Of a DNA stretch of 64,000 nt, positions 61,754-64,000 are shown one piece after another. Below the pieces are notes generated by a model. It had not been told where the DNA came from and did not search any database. It was given only the letters and a program-made list of their open reading frames with translations. The position numbers were made by a program, and so were the translations under genes. Location: positions 558,001-622,000 of the forward strand of contig CAVVVF010000004.1 of the NCBI GenBank assembly GCA_963751665.1, read 5' to 3'. Position 1 is the stretch's first letter. Every line of letters begins with the position of its first letter. Source of the stretch: AC-69 sp963751665. Its GTDB lineage: Bacteria; Actinomycetota; UBA4738; HRBIN12.

Positions 61754-62686
61754 GTGCGCTACGGAGACATCCTCGAGGCCATCGGCGAGACGCCGCTCGT
61801 CGGCCTTCCCCGGATGAGTCCCAAGCCGGGCGTCCGGCTGTGGGGCAAGCTCGAGGGGCAGAACCCCAGCGGCTCGCTGAAGGACCGCATCGCCAAGAGG
61901 ATGATCGAGGCCGCCCGGGCCTCGGGCCAGCTCACGCCGGAGAAGACCATCCTGGAGCCCACGTCGGGGAACACCGGCATCGCCCTGGCCATGGTGGCCC
62001 GCCGGATGGGGTATCGACTCACCGTGGTCATCCCCGACAACGCGAGCGAGGAGCGGATCCGCCTGCTCGAGCTGTTCGGCGCCGAGATCGTGTACTCGCC
62101 GGGGGACAAGGGGACGAACGGCTCGATCGAGGTGGCCCGGGCCCTGGCCCGCGACGACCGGTACTTCATGCCCTTCCAGTATGGGAACCCGGCCAACCCG
62201 CTCGCCCACTACGAGGGGACGGGGGCCGAGATCCTCCGGGACCTGCCGGAGGTGACTCACTTCGTGGCCGGGCTCGGGACCGGCGGCACGCTCACCGGCG
62301 TCGGGCGTCGCCTCCACGAGCACGACCCCGGGATCAAGGTGATCGCCGCGGAGCCGGAGCTCGGCGAGATGGTCTACGGCCTGCGGTCCCTCGATGAGGG
62401 GTTCATCCCGCCGATCTTCGACGAGTCCGTGCTGGACCGGAAGTTCCTGGTCAGCTCGTCCGACTCGCTTCGGGCCACCCGGGAGCTCACCGAGAAGGAG
62501 GGCATCTTCGCCGGCATCTCCTCGGGGGCCGTGGTGTCGGTGGCCCAGCGGATCGCCGCCGAGATCGAGGATGGGGACATCGTCTGCCTGCTCCCCGACG
62601 GCGGATGGAAGTACCTGTCGACCGAGGCCTGGGCGGCGGAGCTCGAGCGGGCCGAGAAGAGCGTCTCGGAGACCCTGTGGTGGTAG
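61754..62686 (+). CDS. cysM: Cysteine synthase CysM (CysO-dependent type)
   Basis: This fold-type II PLP enzyme of 310 residues has the Schiff-base Lys43 in 'GQNPSGSLKDRIAKRM', 'EPTSGNTGIALAMVARRMG' (substrate loop), 'GLGTGGTLTGVGRRL' (phosphate cup) and 'FAGISSGAVV'. The neighbourhood with mec and cysO indicates the mycobacterial CysM type that uses O-phosphoserine and thiocarboxylated CysO rather than O-acetylserine and sulfide. The C-terminal 'ERAEKSVSETLWW' resembles the CysM tail that can close the active site. GTG 61754 fits the leaderless promoter. murI follows after three bases. Confidence 0.93.
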   Translation: MRYGDILEAIGETPLVGLPRMSPKPGVRLWGKLEGQNPSGSLKDRIAKRMIEAARASGQLTPEKTILEPTSGNTGIALAMVARRMGYRLTVVIPDNASEERIRLLELFGAEIVYSPGDKGTNGSIEVARALARDDRYFMPFQYGNPANPLAHYEGTGAEILRDLPEVTHFVAGLGTGGTLTGVGRRLHEHDPGIKVIAAEPELGEMVYGLRSLDEGFIPPIFDESVLDRKFLVSSSDSLRATRELTEKEGIFAGISSGAVVSVAQRIAAEIEDGDIVCLLPDGGWKYLSTEAWAAELERAEKSVSETLWW

Positions 62687-62689
62687 CCG

Positions 62690-63517
62690 ATGCCCGATAG
62701 CCGCCCGATCGGCGTGTTCGACTCCGGGGTCGGAGGGCTCACGGTGGCTCGGGCCGTCTTCGACCTGCTGCCGTTCGAGCCCATCGTGTACGTCGGCGAT
62801 TCGGCCCGCGCACCGTACGGCCCCCGGCCGCTCCACGAGATCCGGACGTTCGCGCTCGAGGTCGCCGACTATCTCGTGTCCCGCGACGTGAAGATGCTGG
62901 TGGTCGCGTGCAACGCCATCGAGGTCGCCGCCATCCGCGACGTGACCGACGCCGACGTCCTTCCGGTGGTGGGCGTGATCGACCCGGGGGCGCGGGCCGC
63001 CGTCCGGGCCACCCGCAACGGCCGGATCGGCGTCATCGGAACGGTGGCGACCATCTCGAGCGGGGCCTACGACCGGGCGGTCGCGGCGACCGGAGCCTCC
63101 GTGGACCTGTTCTCCCGTCCTTGCCCGGCGTTCGTCGAGCACGTCGAGGCCGGCGACACCTCGAGCGACGAGTTGCTCGCCGCGGCCCGGACGTACCTCT
63201 CGCCGCTCCGGGACCGGCGCGTGGACACGCTGATCCTGGGTTGCACCCACTACCCGATGCTGTCGGGGCTCATCCAGATGGTGATGGGCGAGGACGTCGT
63301 GCTGGTCTCCTCGGCGGAGGAGACGGCGAAGGACGTCTACGCCACCCTCCGCTCGCTCGACCTGCTGATGGGAACGCGGGCCGAGCCCCGGCACGAGTTC
63401 CTGTGCACCGGCGACCCGGACCAGTTCCGGTCTGTGGCCCACCACTTCCTCGGTCCCGGTTTGGGCACGATCGATGCCGTTGCCGTGCAACCGGTACGGG
63501 GTGGCCCGTGGAGCTGA
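62690..63517 (+). CDS. murI: Glutamate racemase
   Basis: MurI provides D-glutamate for peptidoglycan. The 275 residues show 'IGVFDSGVGGLTVARAVFDL' and 'IVYVGDSARAPYGPR', the two catalytic cysteines Cys74 ('MLVVACNAIEVAAI', where most relatives have CNTA) and Cys185 ('LILGCTHYPMLSG'), and 'VGVIDPGARAA'. ATG 62690 follows the cysM stop by three bases. The stop overlaps the next gene by ten bases. The mec-cysO-cysM-murI-MBL order matches Mycobacterium tuberculosis Rv1334-Rv1339 apart from the local insertions. Confidence 0.95.
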   Translation: MPDSRPIGVFDSGVGGLTVARAVFDLLPFEPIVYVGDSARAPYGPRPLHEIRTFALEVADYLVSRDVKMLVVACNAIEVAAIRDVTDADVLPVVGVIDPGARAAVRATRNGRIGVIGTVATISSGAYDRAVAATGASVDLFSRPCPAFVEHVEAGDTSSDELLAAARTYLSPLRDRRVDTLILGCTHYPMLSGLIQMVMGEDVVLVSSAEETAKDVYATLRSLDLLMGTRAEPRHEFLCTGDPDQFRSVAHHFLGPGLGTIDAVAVQPVRGGPWS

Positions 63518-64000
63518 TCGTCCTCGGCGCGAGCGGCACGTGGCCCGTCCCCGGGGCGGCCACCAGCGGGTACCTGGTCCGGCACGAGGGGTTCAACGTC
63601 TGGGTGGATGCCGGCACCGGGACCCTGGCCAACCTGCAACGGCACATCCAGCTGGCCGAGCTCGACGCCATCTTCATCTCACACGAGCACCCCGACCACA
63701 TGGTCGACCTGTACCCGTGCTTCTACGCCCGCCACTACGGCAAGCTGGGGAAGCCGCACCTGCCTGTGTACGCGCCGACGGGTTTCCCGGCCCGGGCCGG
63801 GGAGCTGGTCTCGGAGGACAGCCAGACCGTGATGCGCACGGCGTTCGATTGGCACGAGGTGTCGCCGGGCGAGCGGTTGGAGGTCGGCCCGTTCCGGGTT
63901 CGAACCGAGCCGATGTCGCACCTGGGGCTGGTCGCGCTGGGCTTTCGGATGGAGGCCGACGGAACCGCGCTGGCGTACACCGGCGACACCGGGCCCACCT
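63508..64000 (+). CDS. Metallo-beta-lactamase fold phosphodiesterase, Rv1339-like (3' truncated)
   Basis: GTG 63508 overlaps the murI end; the frame stays open to the window edge (164 codons seen). The HxHxDH zinc motif is 'IFISHEHPDHMVDL' (His59, His61, Asp63, His64), preceded by 'VELIVLGASGTWPVPG' and 'VWVDAGTGTLANLQ', and followed by 'LGLVALGFRMEADG' and 'LAYTGDTGPT' with the next metal ligand Asp. Position after murI and the sequence match Rv1339, reported as an atypical class II cAMP phosphodiesterase; RNase Z-like annotation is the alternative. The C-terminal part lies outside the window. Confidence 0.88.
   Translation, partial: MELIVLGASGTWPVPGAATSGYLVRHEGFNVWVDAGTGTLANLQRHIQLAELDAIFISHEHPDHMVDLYPCFYARHYGKLGKPHLPVYAPTGFPARAGELVSEDSQTVMRTAFDWHEVSPGERLEVGPFRVRTEPMSHLGLVALGFRMEADGTALAYTGDTGPT

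Noticed and set aside
1..64000. CRISPR arrays, insertion sequences, prophage genes, tRNA or rRNA genes
   Set aside because: No direct-repeat series with spacers, transposase or phage proteins, tRNA cloverleaf or rRNA signature could be identified by reading; only tmRNA has a clear structural-RNA signature.

Overview
This is a high-GC (about 70% by eye), gene-dense window with many GTG/TTG starts and short intergenic gaps. It reads as a chromosomal segment of an Actinomycetota bacterium, probably an uncultured, deep-branching, F420-using lineage. Actinobacterial hallmarks are the core block hpf-secA-prfB-ftsE-ftsX-smpB-ssrA, a mec/moeB/cysO/cysM/murI/Rv1339-like cluster arranged much as in Mycobacterium, PPOX and luciferase-like flavin/F420 proteins, and DUF2277/DUF2630 proteins. 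There is no phage, transposon, CRISPR array, rRNA or tRNA gene that I can support. The species-level assignment is inference.

Layout. 0-10.7 kb: hibernation factor, LuxR-type response regulator, secA, prfB with an intact programmed +1 frameshift, a YfhO-type membrane protein, ftsEX, smpB and tmRNA. 10.9-16.4 kb (minus strand): a tightly packed aminotransferase / two-subunit aconitase X / methyltransferase operon, then an alkaline-phosphatase-superfamily protein preceded by two identical-core palindromes. 16.5-25.4 kb: a GcvT-like gene, two tandem PYROXD2/CrtO-like flavoproteins and a MoxR-DUF58-transglutaminase module. 25.4-36.9 kb: a UvrD-like helicase, DUF2277, PLP decarboxylases, an Fpg-like glycosylase, a GSA-type aminotransferase, a DMT exporter, MsrA, a luciferase-like oxidoreductase and an aminotransferase. 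37-46.5 kb: a DHA2 exporter, a DrrAB-like ABC exporter, lon, PPOX and MDR oxidoreductases, and a NatAB-like ABC exporter. 46.5-58.5 kb: a second, broken GSA-type aminotransferase, a cNMP-binding protein, methyltransferases, DUF885, adenosine deaminase, FabI, an amidohydrolase with an internal Tat-lipoprotein signal, a zinc-ribbon membrane protein and a PfkB kinase. 58.5-64 kb: selD, then the sulfur-carrier/cysteine cluster, murI and the start of a metallo-beta-lactamase protein.

Three window-wide themes stand out. First, many genes lack a Shine-Dalgarno sequence and instead have TANNNT six to eight bases before the start codon, the signature of leaderless transcription; twice the TAG stop of the upstream gene doubles as the first three bases of that -10 element. 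Second, single-base indels, mostly in G/C runs, break many otherwise well-conserved genes. They are extremely dense at 17.8-21.1 kb (about two dozen in 3.3 kb) and sparse in the large housekeeping genes. Most are probably sequencing or assembly errors, but the clustering deserves checking. Third, PLP-dependent enzymes are strongly over-represented.

The most interesting biology is the sulfur-relay cluster: a JAMM protease, an E1-like enzyme without rhodanese domain, and a CysO-like carrier whose di-glycine is masked by two extra residues. Also notable are the aconitase X operon, the paired palindromes at 16.4-16.5 kb, and the prfB frameshift signal in a high-GC actinobacterium.
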